Assembly: GCA_020433805.1 (NCBI GenBank)
Contig: JAGRBZ010000037.1
Location: 1 to 34,601, forward strand
DNA length: 34,601 nt
Reading direction: 5' to 3'
Source: Anaerolineae bacterium
GTDB taxonomy: Bacteria; Chloroflexota; Anaerolineae; 4572-78; J111
The notes below the pieces were generated by a model, which was not told the DNA's origin, did not search any database, and saw only the letters and a list, made by a program, of their open reading frames with translations. The stretch's first letter is position 1; every line of letters begins with the position of its first letter. Position numbers and translations under genes: made by a program. Of the stretch, positions 15,511 through 22,594 are shown in pieces.

Positions 15511-16938
15511 ATGACTCGCGCGATTACGTCGGCGGCTGTTATTGGTGCCGGAACGATGGGAGCGGCTATTGCGGCCTTGTTGGCAAATGTAGGCTTAGAG
15601 GTACTGCTGCTTGATGTGGTGCCACAGCAGCTTACGGCTGAAGAGACCGAAAAAGGACTAACGCTGGAGGATGCAGCGGTGCGCAACCGGCTGGTGCAGG
15701 CCGGGTTCGAGCGGGCCTGTCGGGCTAAACCGGCTGCTTTCGTCGATGAAGCCGCCCAACAGCACATTACGTTGGGCAACGTTGAAGATGATCTGACCAA
15801 GCTGGCCGAAGTCGACTGGATCATCGAAGCCATCATCGAGCAGCTTCCGGCCAAACGAGCGCTTATGGCCCAAATCGAGGCTGTTCGTCGGCCCGGCAGC
15901 TATGTGTCCAGCAACAGTTCCGGCCTGCCGATGGCCGACATCGCCGCCGAATGCGGTACCAATTTCAAGCGCCATTTTCTAGGCACCCATTTCTTCAACC
16001 CGCCGCGCTACCTCAAACTGCTCGAACTGATCCCCACCGCAGAGACCGATCCGGCCGTCACCCAGGCCGTGGCCCAATTTGCAGCGGACACACTGGGCAA
16101 AGGCAATGTTACCTGCCGCGACACGCCTAACTTTATCGGCAACCGCCTTTATACCTTCAACTACAGCTTTGCCGTCAGCCATGCCTTGGAGTATGGCTAC
16201 ACCGTGGCCGAAGTCGATGCGTTGACCGGCCCGCTGCTCGGTCGCCCCAAAACGGCGACATTTCGCCTGCTCGATCTGATCGGCATCGACATCGTCACCC
16301 ATATGACGCATAATTTGGTCGATAGAATTCCTGAAGATCCCTATCAGGTTACGCTCCAAGACCCTAAACTCAACCAATTGCTGGATATAGTGATGGAACG
16401 CCGCTGGCTCGGTAACAAAACCGACCAGGGCTTTTACAAAAAATTGCCCGATATCAACGAGCGGCTCACCCTCTCGCTCAACGTTGACCAGCTCGATTAT
16501 ATTACACCTGAGACACCTACATTTCCAGCGGTCGAGGCCGTACGTGACATCGAAGACTTGGGTCGGCGGGTCACAGCGCTGCTTGACGAGCGTTGGAAAG
16601 GGGATCGGGGTGCGGAGTTTGTTTGCTCTGTGCTCAGCTTCGAGCTGGCTTATGCCGCCTCTAGCGCTCCGCACATTGCCTACAATCTGAAGAGCATTGA
16701 CGATACCATGCGCTGGGGCTTTGCCTACCAGGCCGGCCCCTTCGAACTGTGGGACAAACTCGGCGTGGCAACGATGGCCGAGCTGATAGAGTCGCATAAT
16801 TTACCGGTGGCTTTCTGGGTACACGAGATGCTGACCGCCGGTTTCACCCACTTCTACAAAACCATCGACGGCCAACGCGCCTATTATGATTGGGACACAA
16901 AAATGTACCAATTGCCCACCGAGTTAAAATTGGACTGA
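15511..16938 (+). CDS. 3-hydroxyacyl-CoA dehydrogenase (no enoyl-CoA hydratase domain)
   Basis: A 475-residue NAD-dependent dehydrogenase oxidising 3-hydroxyacyl-CoA to 3-ketoacyl-CoA. A Rossmann domain starts with VIGAGTMGAAIAA (residues 11-23). The catalytic pair is His160 (GTHFFNPPR) and Glu172 (LKLLELIP), with the usual 12-residue spacing. The first C-terminal helical domain contains TPNFIGNRL, and a second partial copy is near the end (WGFAYQAGPFELWDKLG). In FadN-like proteins an enoyl-CoA hydratase domain follows at this place. Here the protein ends at a stop codon and the next bases do not encode one. AGGAGAG precedes the ATG. Confidence 0.9.
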   Translation: MTRAITSAAVIGAGTMGAAIAALLANVGLEVLLLDVVPQQLTAEETEKGLTLEDAAVRNRLVQAGFERACRAKPAAFVDEAAQQHITLGNVEDDLTKLAEVDWIIEAIIEQLPAKRALMAQIEAVRRPGSYVSSNSSGLPMADIAAECGTNFKRHFLGTHFFNPPRYLKLLELIPTAETDPAVTQAVAQFAADTLGKGNVTCRDTPNFIGNRLYTFNYSFAVSHALEYGYTVAEVDALTGPLLGRPKTATFRLLDLIGIDIVTHMTHNLVDRIPEDPYQVTLQDPKLNQLLDIVMERRWLGNKTDQGFYKKLPDINERLTLSLNVDQLDYITPETPTFPAVEAVRDIEDLGRRVTALLDERWKGDRGAEFVCSVLSFELAYAASSAPHIAYNLKSIDDTMRWGFAYQAGPFELWDKLGVATMAELIESHNLPVAFWVHEMLTAGFTHFYKTIDGQRAYYDWDTKMYQLPTELKLD

Positions 16939-17000
16939 ATCAATCAGCCCTTATTGGACGTTGTAACAACCCGCCCGGCCCGTTAGAATTGATGTTTATG

Positions 17001-17469
17001 AGCGTTCAGCTTTTAGCTGTCAGCTTTCAGTTTTCAGTTTTCAGTTTTTTCATTTTGATCGGTTGTAAACAACGTTCTGAGGAATTTCTTATCTTTGGTA
17101 TCGAAATGACATGAACCGCATTCTATACTGAAAACAGAGCGAAACCAAAATTTTTCAAGTAAGCAGCCGGTAGGGGCGACGGCAACGTCAACGAAGCACC
17201 CGTTTACGGCAGGTTGCCCAATGACGTTGACTCGCCCCCGTTGCCCCACGATATCCGTCGCGTCAACACCGATGATGACCCCGGCCACGGGCGAGGCAAT
17301 CAGATTGGGGCCATCCTTTCCACCACCACCATCAAGGCCGATTGCCGTCGCCCCTACTCTATCTGTTAAAATCTCGGCCAAAAATTTCGATTTCAAATTG
17401 ACTTCAGTATTTTAGATCAAATTTCCGACTACAACGCCGGTAACGACGGCTGAACGCTGATAGCTGAAC
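17001..17469. repeat. Divided inverted repeat of CAGCTTTCAG words flanking a 400-base spacer
   Basis: The left arm (17001-17046) is made of GTTCAGC, TTAGCTGTCAGC and repeated TTTCAG units. The right arm (17449-17469; GCTGAACGCTGATAGCTGAAC) is complementary. The arms bracket another inverted-repeat element. The whole stretch 16939-17553 has no accepted gene. Confidence 0.65.
17170..17357. repeat. MITE-like element with 16-base terminal inverted repeats
   Basis: GTAGGGGCGACGGCAA (17170-17185) is perfectly matched by TTGCCGTCGCCCCTAC (17342-17357). The 188-base unit is richer in GC than its surroundings, and its interior has further half-repeats (CGTCAACG, CGTTGAC). No transposase frame and no clear target duplication were seen. 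It may be a non-autonomous element, or an outlier repeat nested within the CAGCTTTCAG element. Confidence 0.55.
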
Positions 17470-17553
17470 ACTTATGAATTCTCTACCCAATTTTTGCCGG
17501 AGTGAGTTGCGACTATTCCTTTCGGCAAAACCAAACAAATTTAAGGAGCTATC

Positions 17554-18435
17554 ATGCAGTTTTACATTGTCGATGTTTTTGCCGAGAAAAAATATGCCGG
17601 GAACCAATTGGCTGTTGTGCGCGGGGCCGAGTCGCTCTCAACCGATGAGATGCAGACCATCGCCCTGGAAATGAACTACTCAGAAACCACCTTTATTTTG
17701 CGGGATGAGTCGCGCGACGGCGGTTACGATGTCCGTATTTTTACGCCCGTCCATGAAGTGCCGTTTGCCGGACATCCTACGTTGGGTACAGCTTTTGTTA
17801 TTCAGCAAGAGATTATGGGCGAGCCGGTTGAGCAGATCACTCTTAACCTCAAAGTCGGCCAAATTCCTGTGTCAATTAGCTATCGCGATGATCAACCGAG
17901 CGAATTATGGATGCACCAGCGTCCGCCCAGCTTTGGCCCAACGTTCGAACCCGAAGCGCTGGCAGCGGCGCTCAACCTTGAAATTAACGATTTCGACACC
18001 CGCTTTCCCATTCAAGATGTGTCAACCGGTTTGCCTTTCGTTCTTGTTCCGCTACAATCTCTGTCGGCAATAAAACGTTGCCGGGTCAACCAAGAGAAGT
18101 TTGACCATTTTATTAAAAACTCAGAACGGGCCAAAGCGGTATTTATCTTCTGCCCCGAACCCTACAGCGCCGAAAACGACCTTAACGCGCGTATGTTTGC
18201 CCCCCACTTCAATGTTAATGAGGATCCGGCCACCGGCAGCGCCAACGGCTGTCTGGCCGGCTATCTGGTTAAACATCGCTACTTCGGCAGCGATCGTATT
18301 GACGTGCGGGTAGAACAGGGCTACGAGATTAATCGACCATCACTGCTCAAGCTGCGCGCGCAACCCAAAGGTGACGACATCGACGTTTTTGTGGGCGGGC
18401 AGGTGGTAAAAGTTGCGGAGGGCCGGCTTATTTAG
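17554..18435 (+). CDS. PhzF family isomerase/epimerase-like protein
   Basis: A 293-residue protein with the diaminopimelate-epimerase-like fold of the PhzF family. Seen: VDVFAEKKYAGNQLAVV at the N-terminus, the catalytic Glu44 in NYSETTF, GHPTLGTAFV (about residues 73-82), and DPATGSANGCLAGYL near residue 219. Length and order match the family. Known members act in phenazine synthesis, but most are of unknown substrate, and no phenazine genes are nearby. AAGGAG lies six bases before the ATG. The SHOCT-like gene starts 20 bases after the stop, so the two may be one transcript. Confidence 0.93.
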   Translation: MQFYIVDVFAEKKYAGNQLAVVRGAESLSTDEMQTIALEMNYSETTFILRDESRDGGYDVRIFTPVHEVPFAGHPTLGTAFVIQQEIMGEPVEQITLNLKVGQIPVSISYRDDQPSELWMHQRPPSFGPTFEPEALAAALNLEINDFDTRFPIQDVSTGLPFVLVPLQSLSAIKRCRVNQEKFDHFIKNSERAKAVFIFCPEPYSAENDLNARMFAPHFNVNEDPATGSANGCLAGYLVKHRYFGSDRIDVRVEQGYEINRPSLLKLRAQPKGDDIDVFVGGQVVKVAEGRLI

Positions 18436-18455
18436 TAGAGAAAGCGAAATAAGGG

Positions 18456-19106
18456 ATGAAGAAAAAGGAAATCAAAAAATTAGCCAAAAAGTATGGCGTC
18501 AGCCCCGAGGCGGTGCAAGTTCTTGCTGACGCCTTACAGCGCGGCAATTTGACGATGGCCCAATTTAACCACCCGGAGTTGGGTGGTTCGGGCCAGTGGA
18601 TGCAGGGCGGTATGCTGATGATTGGCGATATGTTCAACAATAATCTTAAGGCTACAGTCAACAATCTGTGCCTGGAGCTGGCAACTGCGCTGACCAACCA
18701 ACCGGTCGAAGTTGAGCAGGTTTCCGGCCAAAACCAGTGGCAAAGCAGTGACGGAACACCGGAACCGGCGAAGTCGAGTAAAGGAAAATCAAAAGCCAAA
18801 GCATCAAAATCGAGCGGTTCAACGATGGGAACGATGTCATTCCAGCCAATGGCCTCAGGCAATTGGTGGCCGGCTGACTTTGGTTCGCCCAACAGTTCCG
18901 GCGGACAAAACAATATGCGGTATGCCTACTTTGCCGGAACGAGACGGCTGGTCATCGAGGCCAACGGTAAAACCACCATTTACGACACCGGCGATCATCA
19001 AATTGGCGGCGTGAGTCAGCAGCAGTCCGGGTCGCAAACGCTCACCTTCACCAGTCAGCATGGTCAAGTGCCGGTTAGCGATTTGAAAGTGGTTTCATCT
19101 AAGTAA
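18456..19106 (+). CDS. SHOCT-like domain protein of unknown function
   Basis: A 216-residue soluble protein. The first 75 residues contain a short helical SHOCT-like motif (QRGNLTMAQFNHPELGGSG) and then QWMQGGMLMIGDMFNNNLKATVNNLCLEL, a pattern seen in many hypothetical bacterial proteins. A Lys/Ser-rich low-complexity linker (about 105-125) follows. The C-terminal part (about 145-216) is Gly/Ser-rich and probably a small beta domain (RRLVIEANGKTTIYDTGDHQIGGVSQQQSG). No signal peptide or membrane helix is seen. The binding site is weak (AAGGG close to the ATG). The function is unknown. Confidence 0.75.
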   Translation: MKKKEIKKLAKKYGVSPEAVQVLADALQRGNLTMAQFNHPELGGSGQWMQGGMLMIGDMFNNNLKATVNNLCLELATALTNQPVEVEQVSGQNQWQSSDGTPEPAKSSKGKSKAKASKSSGSTMGTMSFQPMASGNWWPADFGSPNSSGGQNNMRYAYFAGTRRLVIEANGKTTIYDTGDHQIGGVSQQQSGSQTLTFTSQHGQVPVSDLKVVSSK

Positions 19107-19121
19107 CAAGTAAAGGTATCA

Positions 19122-19137
19122 TCTTTCGCCCGAAAGA
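19122..19137. terminator. Small hairpin between convergent genes
   Basis: TCTTTC-GCCC-GAAAGA forms a 6-base-pair stem with a 4-base loop in the 58-base gap between the SHOCT-like gene (+) and the receiver gene (-). There is no T-run, so its role as terminator is weakly supported. Confidence 0.35.
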
Positions 19138-19164
19138 AATTCAACGTATAGGCAAGAAAATGGA

Positions 19165-19551
19165 TTACTCGGGGTAATATTCTGCAACCATATCCAACAG
19201 TTCTTTAACCTGGATTGGTTTCGAGAGATAATCATCGCAGCCGGCTTTCAAAAAGCGCTCTTTGTCGCCCTGCATCGCCGAGGCGGTTAGGGCAATAACG
19301 GGGATGTGACGCAGCGCCTCATCGGCTCGCACATGGCCGACAATCTCGATGCCGCCCATACCGGGCAGGTCGATATCAAGTAAAACAAGCGGTGGCTTAA
19401 GAGATCGAATCATCTCCATGCCTTCAAGCCCGTCGGCGGCTTCAATCACTTTATAGCCGCGTGATGTCAGGATGCGACTAACCAGAATGCGATTCTGGAA
19501 ATTATCTTCGATGCATAAAATTGTCTTTTCGCTCACGGGGTCCTCATTCAA
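19165..19551 (-). CDS. Single-domain response regulator (CheY-like receiver)
   Basis: A 128-residue receiver domain with no output domain. Acidic pair Glu15-Asp16 (CIEDN), phosphoacceptor Asp59 (LVLLDIDLPG), Thr/Ser in ALTAS, and Lys111 (LSKPIQ) are all present, so it should be phosphorylatable. No histidine kinase is encoded in the window. It is the last gene behind two ABC-2 permeases, 20 bases after the preceding stop. GAGGA sits before an in-frame GTG at 19536, which could be the true start (123 residues). Confidence 0.9.
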   Translation of the reverse strand: MNEDPVSEKTILCIEDNFQNRILVSRILTSRGYKVIEAADGLEGMEMIRSLKPPLVLLDIDLPGMGGIEIVGHVRADEALRHIPVIALTASAMQGDKERFLKAGCDDYLSKPIQVKELLDMVAEYYPE

Positions 19552-19571
19552 TAGTATCGGTCTCTTCTATT

Positions 19572-20792
19572 TTAACGCCACATGGCCTGCCATATCAAAT
19601 TGGGAGATACGTTTCGGCCGGTTAGCAGACCGTTTAGGCGAAACAGCCGCATACTGAACCACAGGCAAGCGATAGTCCACAGCGTCAACAGCACCAAGCC
19701 TAAGCCCCACTGCCACAGCGGCACGGCTTCAACCAACAAATGAAACGGCATCAACAGGTGAGACGTTATTGGCAGCAGCGTTAGAGCCATCGCGATAGGG
19801 CCGCCGGGGTTGGGCAAAATAAACAGCGTTCCGATCAGGGGAATCAAACTCACAAATCGAAACGCAGCCAGCAGCAACGTACTCTCTTTGAAGTTGGGCC
19901 ATAATACGGCGATACCCATCAGCAGCGCACAGGTGGTTAAAAAACCCAGCAGTAGATAGGGCACGCTCAAAGCCAGCAGAACTATCGGCAGGGCGGCCGG
20001 GCCTGAGCCGTCGGGATTTTGGCCGTAGACCAGCGCGGCAGCCGTAAGCGCCAAACCGGCTTGCAGCACCGTGAGGACCGTTAACCCTACCAATTTACCG
20101 CCGATGAACTGCTCCGGCGTTGTGCTAACCATCATCACTTCCAGCACGTGGGCTTTGACCTCACGCTGCAAAGCTCTCAGCAGTAAATGACCTCCGGCAT
20201 TGATCAGATAAATAAACAAGCCGATGACCAATCCGGCTGAGACCAATCGGCTCAAATCCATGTCCGCCGGAATAAAACGAGCCACCGGTGGCGGCGGGCC
20301 TTGTCGCTCCCATTCAACCGGGTGAGCCAGCCGTGCCGCCAAGTTGGGATTATCGAGAGATTGAAGCAAGTTATCGCGCAGCAAGGCTCGCACAGCGGCA
20401 TCGTGCTCTGACAACAGTTGCGGATCTTGGCTGTACTCAACCACCTGCCGGCTTTCCAAATAATTGGTGGCGATGACGTAGTAACTTTCGATAGTCTCGC
20501 GGCGGAGCGCTTCGTCGGCGGCGTCTACACTCTCAAACGGCTGAAACTGATCGAAATCCTGAATCAGACCGGCATGATCGACAATGCCCACCGGCGCAGT
20601 TAACGTTTCCGATCCTAAATTCAACACGGTTTCAACGGGCGGCAAAGGTGCCCTCTCCACTGCGTTTTGTAGTCTTGGGAGCGCTCCCAAAGCGGCAAAA
20701 ACCAGCGGCATGGCTATCAGCGTGATATAGAAAGAGCGTTGGCTCAAATGAAACCGAATTTCTTGCTGGGCGACCGTAAGTAATTTGGACAT
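19572..20792 (-). CDS. ABC-2 type exporter permease (second of pair)
   Basis: A 406-residue inner-membrane protein of the NatB/YhaP-like ABC-2 permease family. One N-terminal helix (about 17-37) is followed by a large extracytoplasmic region (about 38-185) and then five to six helices to about residue 390. It contains the VKAHVLEVMMVSTTPEQFIGGKLVGL coupling-helix segment typical of these permeases. The start at 20792 begins two bases after the stop of the other permease; the longer frame to 20834 would overlap that gene. No ATPase gene is adjacent, so it must pair with one elsewhere. Substrate unknown. Confidence 0.88.
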   Translation of the reverse strand: MSKLLTVAQQEIRFHLSQRSFYITLIAMPLVFAALGALPRLQNAVERAPLPPVETVLNLGSETLTAPVGIVDHAGLIQDFDQFQPFESVDAADEALRRETIESYYVIATNYLESRQVVEYSQDPQLLSEHDAAVRALLRDNLLQSLDNPNLAARLAHPVEWERQGPPPPVARFIPADMDLSRLVSAGLVIGLFIYLINAGGHLLLRALQREVKAHVLEVMMVSTTPEQFIGGKLVGLTVLTVLQAGLALTAAALVYGQNPDGSGPAALPIVLLALSVPYLLLGFLTTCALLMGIAVLWPNFKESTLLLAAFRFVSLIPLIGTLFILPNPGGPIAMALTLLPITSHLLMPFHLLVEAVPLWQWGLGLVLLTLWTIACLWFSMRLFRLNGLLTGRNVSPNLIWQAMWR

Positions 20793-20794
20793 CG

Positions 20795-22039
20795 TTATTT
20801 GGTTCTCGTCGCCAGCCGTTTGAGGTCGCGCCAACGGTCGTTAAAAATCGCTTGCCAGGTGGTTGGCTGGGCATTAGCGACCAGGTTGGCTTGAAGCAGT
20901 TCACGCAGCCAGAACAACCCACCGATTACCGAGGCCCACAGCAAACATTGACTGAGCACCGTTTGCCAGATCGGCACTTCGCTGATGACGACTCGTAAGG
21001 GTAAAAATACGGAAGCCGTAAGCGGAAAAAGGCTGGCCGCCACCGCCACAGGTGTATCGGGGTTGCGCGGCACAAAATACATGGCGTAAAGCAAGGCTAT
21101 TGTCAAGACCGCGTTGAGGCTATTAAAAAGCAGATGGCCCGATCCGCCGCTAACGCGCTTCAAACCCAAAGCCGCCGCCAGAATCTGATCGATCAAATAC
21201 GTTGCGACCAACACGCTCACCATCAGACCAAGATAGGGCCAGGTTAGTACCGGGCTAACCACATCGATGCCCCAGACATATCCTACGCCCACAACAATTA
21301 CCGCAGCGGCTCCAAACCACATGCCTATCTGGGTCAAACCGACCGCCAGCAGCCCAAAAAATTTTCCTAAAATAAATTGAAGGGGTGTGACCGTGGTAAT
21401 GAGGATCTCCAGCGTCCGATCTTCGGCTTCGTTGGTGATGCTGTCGAACATATAGCTGGCGGTGAAGGAGCTGATAAGGCGTGACATGTAAATAACCACA
21501 AAAACAGCTATGGGAGCAATCATACTCATAGCGTCGAATTGGGCGCTGTCGCCCGTTAAGCCTTGATGAGTAATCGAAGGACCCGTATCGACGCGGGCCA
21601 GGATGCGGGCCGGAACTTCGGCTTTGATTTGGTCTTCAATCCATCGGCTGATCATTCCATCGATAGGTGGCGTGGGCGCGACATCATAAGCGATGATGAC
21701 CTGCCCGGTTTCCCAATAGTCGGCGGGGATATGATAGTAGGCTTGAATAGTTTCTTGTGAAAGGGCCTGTTTGGCCGCATCAACATCGTCAAAAAAGAGA
21801 ATTTCGACCGGGTTGTGGGGTGGGATTGCGGCGTCATCAACAACGTAAGCTTGATCAACGAGACCAACAGGGCGAGGATCGGTGGGGGGCATCGCACTTT
21901 TTAGGGCCAGAGCCAGGACAAGCCCGCCACCCAAAGGAAGTGCAACCATAAAAAGAGGAAATCCAAACGTAAAAAGTAAATAACTGGGGCGGGTGATGTT
22001 TCCCCAGTATTCGCGCCAGAAAATGTGCAGGATGCGCAT
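20795..22039 (-). CDS. ABC-2 type exporter permease (first of pair)
   Basis: A 414-residue homologue of the next gene with the same design: an N-terminal helix (about 22-46), an extracytoplasmic domain (about 47-180), then five to six helices. The segment TNEAEDRTLEILITTVTPLQFILGKFFGLLAVGL is the conserved cytoplasmic coupling region of NatB-type Na-export or drug-export permeases. The pair probably forms a heterodimeric channel. The start lies 26 bases after the stop of a small membrane protein gene, so they are likely co-transcribed. No clear Shine-Dalgarno precedes the ATG. Confidence 0.88.
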   Translation of the reverse strand: MRILHIFWREYWGNITRPSYLLFTFGFPLFMVALPLGGGLVLALALKSAMPPTDPRPVGLVDQAYVVDDAAIPPHNPVEILFFDDVDAAKQALSQETIQAYYHIPADYWETGQVIIAYDVAPTPPIDGMISRWIEDQIKAEVPARILARVDTGPSITHQGLTGDSAQFDAMSMIAPIAVFVVIYMSRLISSFTASYMFDSITNEAEDRTLEILITTVTPLQFILGKFFGLLAVGLTQIGMWFGAAAVIVVGVGYVWGIDVVSPVLTWPYLGLMVSVLVATYLIDQILAAALGLKRVSGGSGHLLFNSLNAVLTIALLYAMYFVPRNPDTPVAVAASLFPLTASVFLPLRVVISEVPIWQTVLSQCLLWASVIGGLFWLRELLQANLVANAQPTTWQAIFNDRWRDLKRLATRTK

Positions 22040-22065
22040 AGGCTGTAAAATTAAAGTTTAGGTGG

Positions 22066-22242
22066 TTACAAAAGCTGGCTGAGTAGCGAGAGCGGTGCAG
22101 TGAGTAAGTCTGAGTTGGTCGAGATGATTTGAATATTAGCCAGAGCCGAAAGGCATAAAACTAATCCCAGAATTACGACAAAAGCCAAGACAAAAAATAA
22201 AGCCAAGGCGCGCCTTGTATCAATTACTCTTCCCCAAGTCAT
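22066..22242 (-). CDS. Small single-pass membrane protein, first gene of the ABC-2 operon
   Basis: A 58-residue frame starting MTWGRVIDTRRALALFFVLA. The cytoplasmic-side Arg residues are followed by one strong hydrophobic helix (about residues 13-35) and a short polar, Ser/Leu-rich tail. AGGAG lies seven bases before the ATG, better than for the following permease gene, which starts 26 bases after its stop. No family was recognised. It could be an accessory or regulatory subunit of the exporter. Confidence 0.65.
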   Translation of the reverse strand: MTWGRVIDTRRALALFFVLAFVVILGLVLCLSALANIQIISTNSDLLTAPLSLLSQLL

Positions 22243-22455
22243 AAAAAATCTCCTAGAGTATTCTTAGCAAGTTAGGTATGGCACATTGCAAGTACCTTAC
22301 GCTCCTCCAACGAACTTGCCAAAATCTCCTCGCAAAAATAGTACCAAGTGTCAAGGAAATTGGCAATCCCCCATAGGTAGCATTGCCCTTGTAGTATAAC
22401 GGCGTCTGATTAATTTTAGATGATTAATTTAGACGTTACGCAATTGGAAAAAATC
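22243..22455. other. Leader/intergenic region of the ABC-2 operon with inverted repeats
   Basis: On the minus strand the future leader can pair GCAAGTT (22319-22313) with AACTTGC (22273-22267), enclosing AGGTA...TACCT. A second repeat, CGTCTGATTAATT...ATTAATTTAGACG, lies at about 22407-22435. A lone TTGACA on the minus strand (near 22359) has no good -10 partner. No coding sequence is seen. Confidence 0.4.
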
Positions 22456-22553
22456 AGACCCTAAAGGTTTTATAGGTTGACTTTAAGACAAAATACAAGC
22501 GCAGTTGTGTTAAATTTTTGCTTGATACATAACTTCGGAAACCTTTAGGGTCT
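22456..22553. repeat. MITE-like element with perfect 15-base inverted ends
   Basis: AGACCCTAAAGGTTT (22456-22470) and AAACCTTTAGGGTCT (22539-22553) are exact inverted repeats around a 68-base AT-rich core without a frame. The size (98 bases) and perfect ends fit a small non-autonomous mobile or interspersed hairpin element. No target-site duplication was identified. Confidence 0.7.
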
Positions 22554-22594
22554 CGAACTACGTAAGTTCTATAATCGCCGACCAAATTTTTGGC

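Noticed and set aside
17034..17396. 120-codon minus-strand frame in the repeat-rich spacer
   Set aside because: It is formed by the 188-base inverted-repeat element and the CAGCTTTCAG words, and its start region is repeat sequence.
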